In this document: positions 63,970 through 64,000 of the stretch, in pieces
Layout of the letters: every line of letters starts with the position of its first letter
How positions within the stretch are numbered: position 1 is the stretch's first letter
NCBI RefSeq assembly: GCF_029531655.1
Contig: NZ_JANRMI010000001.1
Coordinates: forward strand, 868,001 to 932,000
Source of the DNA: Bdellovibrio svalbardensis
GTDB lineage: Bacteria > Bdellovibrionota > Bdellovibrionia > Bdellovibrionales > Bdellovibrionaceae
DNA length: 64,000 bases
Direction: 5' to 3'
Translations under genes and position numbers: made by a program
The notes under the pieces: generated by a model
Seen by the model: the letters and a program-made list of their open reading frames with translations, nothing else
Databases searched by the model: none
What the model was told of the DNA's origin: nothing

Positions 63970-64000
63970 AAATTTAGTATCAGCAATGCACATGCCATGT

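Overview
The window looks like chromosomal DNA from a Bdellovibrio-type Gram-negative predatory bacterium (Bdellovibrionota). This is inferred from gene content, not from a database match: a division/cell-wall (dcw) cluster with lpxH directly behind ftsZ, many Sec- and lipoprotein-signal envelope proteins, several secreted proteases, an L,D-transpeptidase-like protein, a PEGA-type Ser/Thr kinase and pilin-like genes. No rRNA, tRNA, CRISPR array, transposase or phage gene was seen.

Region 1 (1-10.9 kb) is the first half of the dcw cluster on the + strand: murE (3' part only), murF, mraY, murD, ftsW, murG and murC. It is interrupted by two minus-strand genes (an outer-membrane protein and a solute-binding protein) and by a small lipoprotein gene bracketed by inverted copies of a 26-bp stem-loop repeat. 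Region 2 (10.9-19.5 kb) separates murC from ftsQ. It carries a minus-strand operon of three pilin-like proteins (one fused to a von Willebrand A domain) plus a metzincin protease, then a Mut7-C protein, an NTF2-like protein and a chemoreceptor with a c-heme motif. No murB or ddl is present. Region 3 (19.5-25.6 kb) resumes with ftsQ, ftsA, ftsZ and lpxH, then a lipoprotein phosphoesterase. A strongly structured leader sits between ftsQ and ftsA.

Region 4 (25.6-44 kb) holds an L,D-transpeptidase-like protein divergent from an OmpR-type two-component system, a Nudix hydrolase-aconitase pair, a lipoprotein prolyl oligopeptidase, a secreted zincin, a BamE-like protein, an NmrA-like reductase, and the chain M3 peptidase-nadK-recN. 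Region 5 (44-51 kb) has small envelope proteins, an AMIN-domain protein, an acyl-CoA synthetase, a Ser/Thr kinase with a PEGA domain and coaE. Region 6 (51-64 kb) has three related outer-membrane barrel proteins with lipoprotein partners. Two of them lead into a large AddB-like/AddA-like helicase-nuclease pair. A zincin-like lipoprotein closes the window.

The strongest candidates for something undescribed are the vWA-pseudopilin operon, the compensatory stem-loop family in the dcw cluster, the ftsQ-ftsA leader RNA, and hairpins that can cover ribosome binding sites ahead of the chemoreceptor and NmrA-like genes. Starts were re-chosen wherever a Shine-Dalgarno sequence and a signal peptide pointed to an internal codon; the reason is given in each entry.
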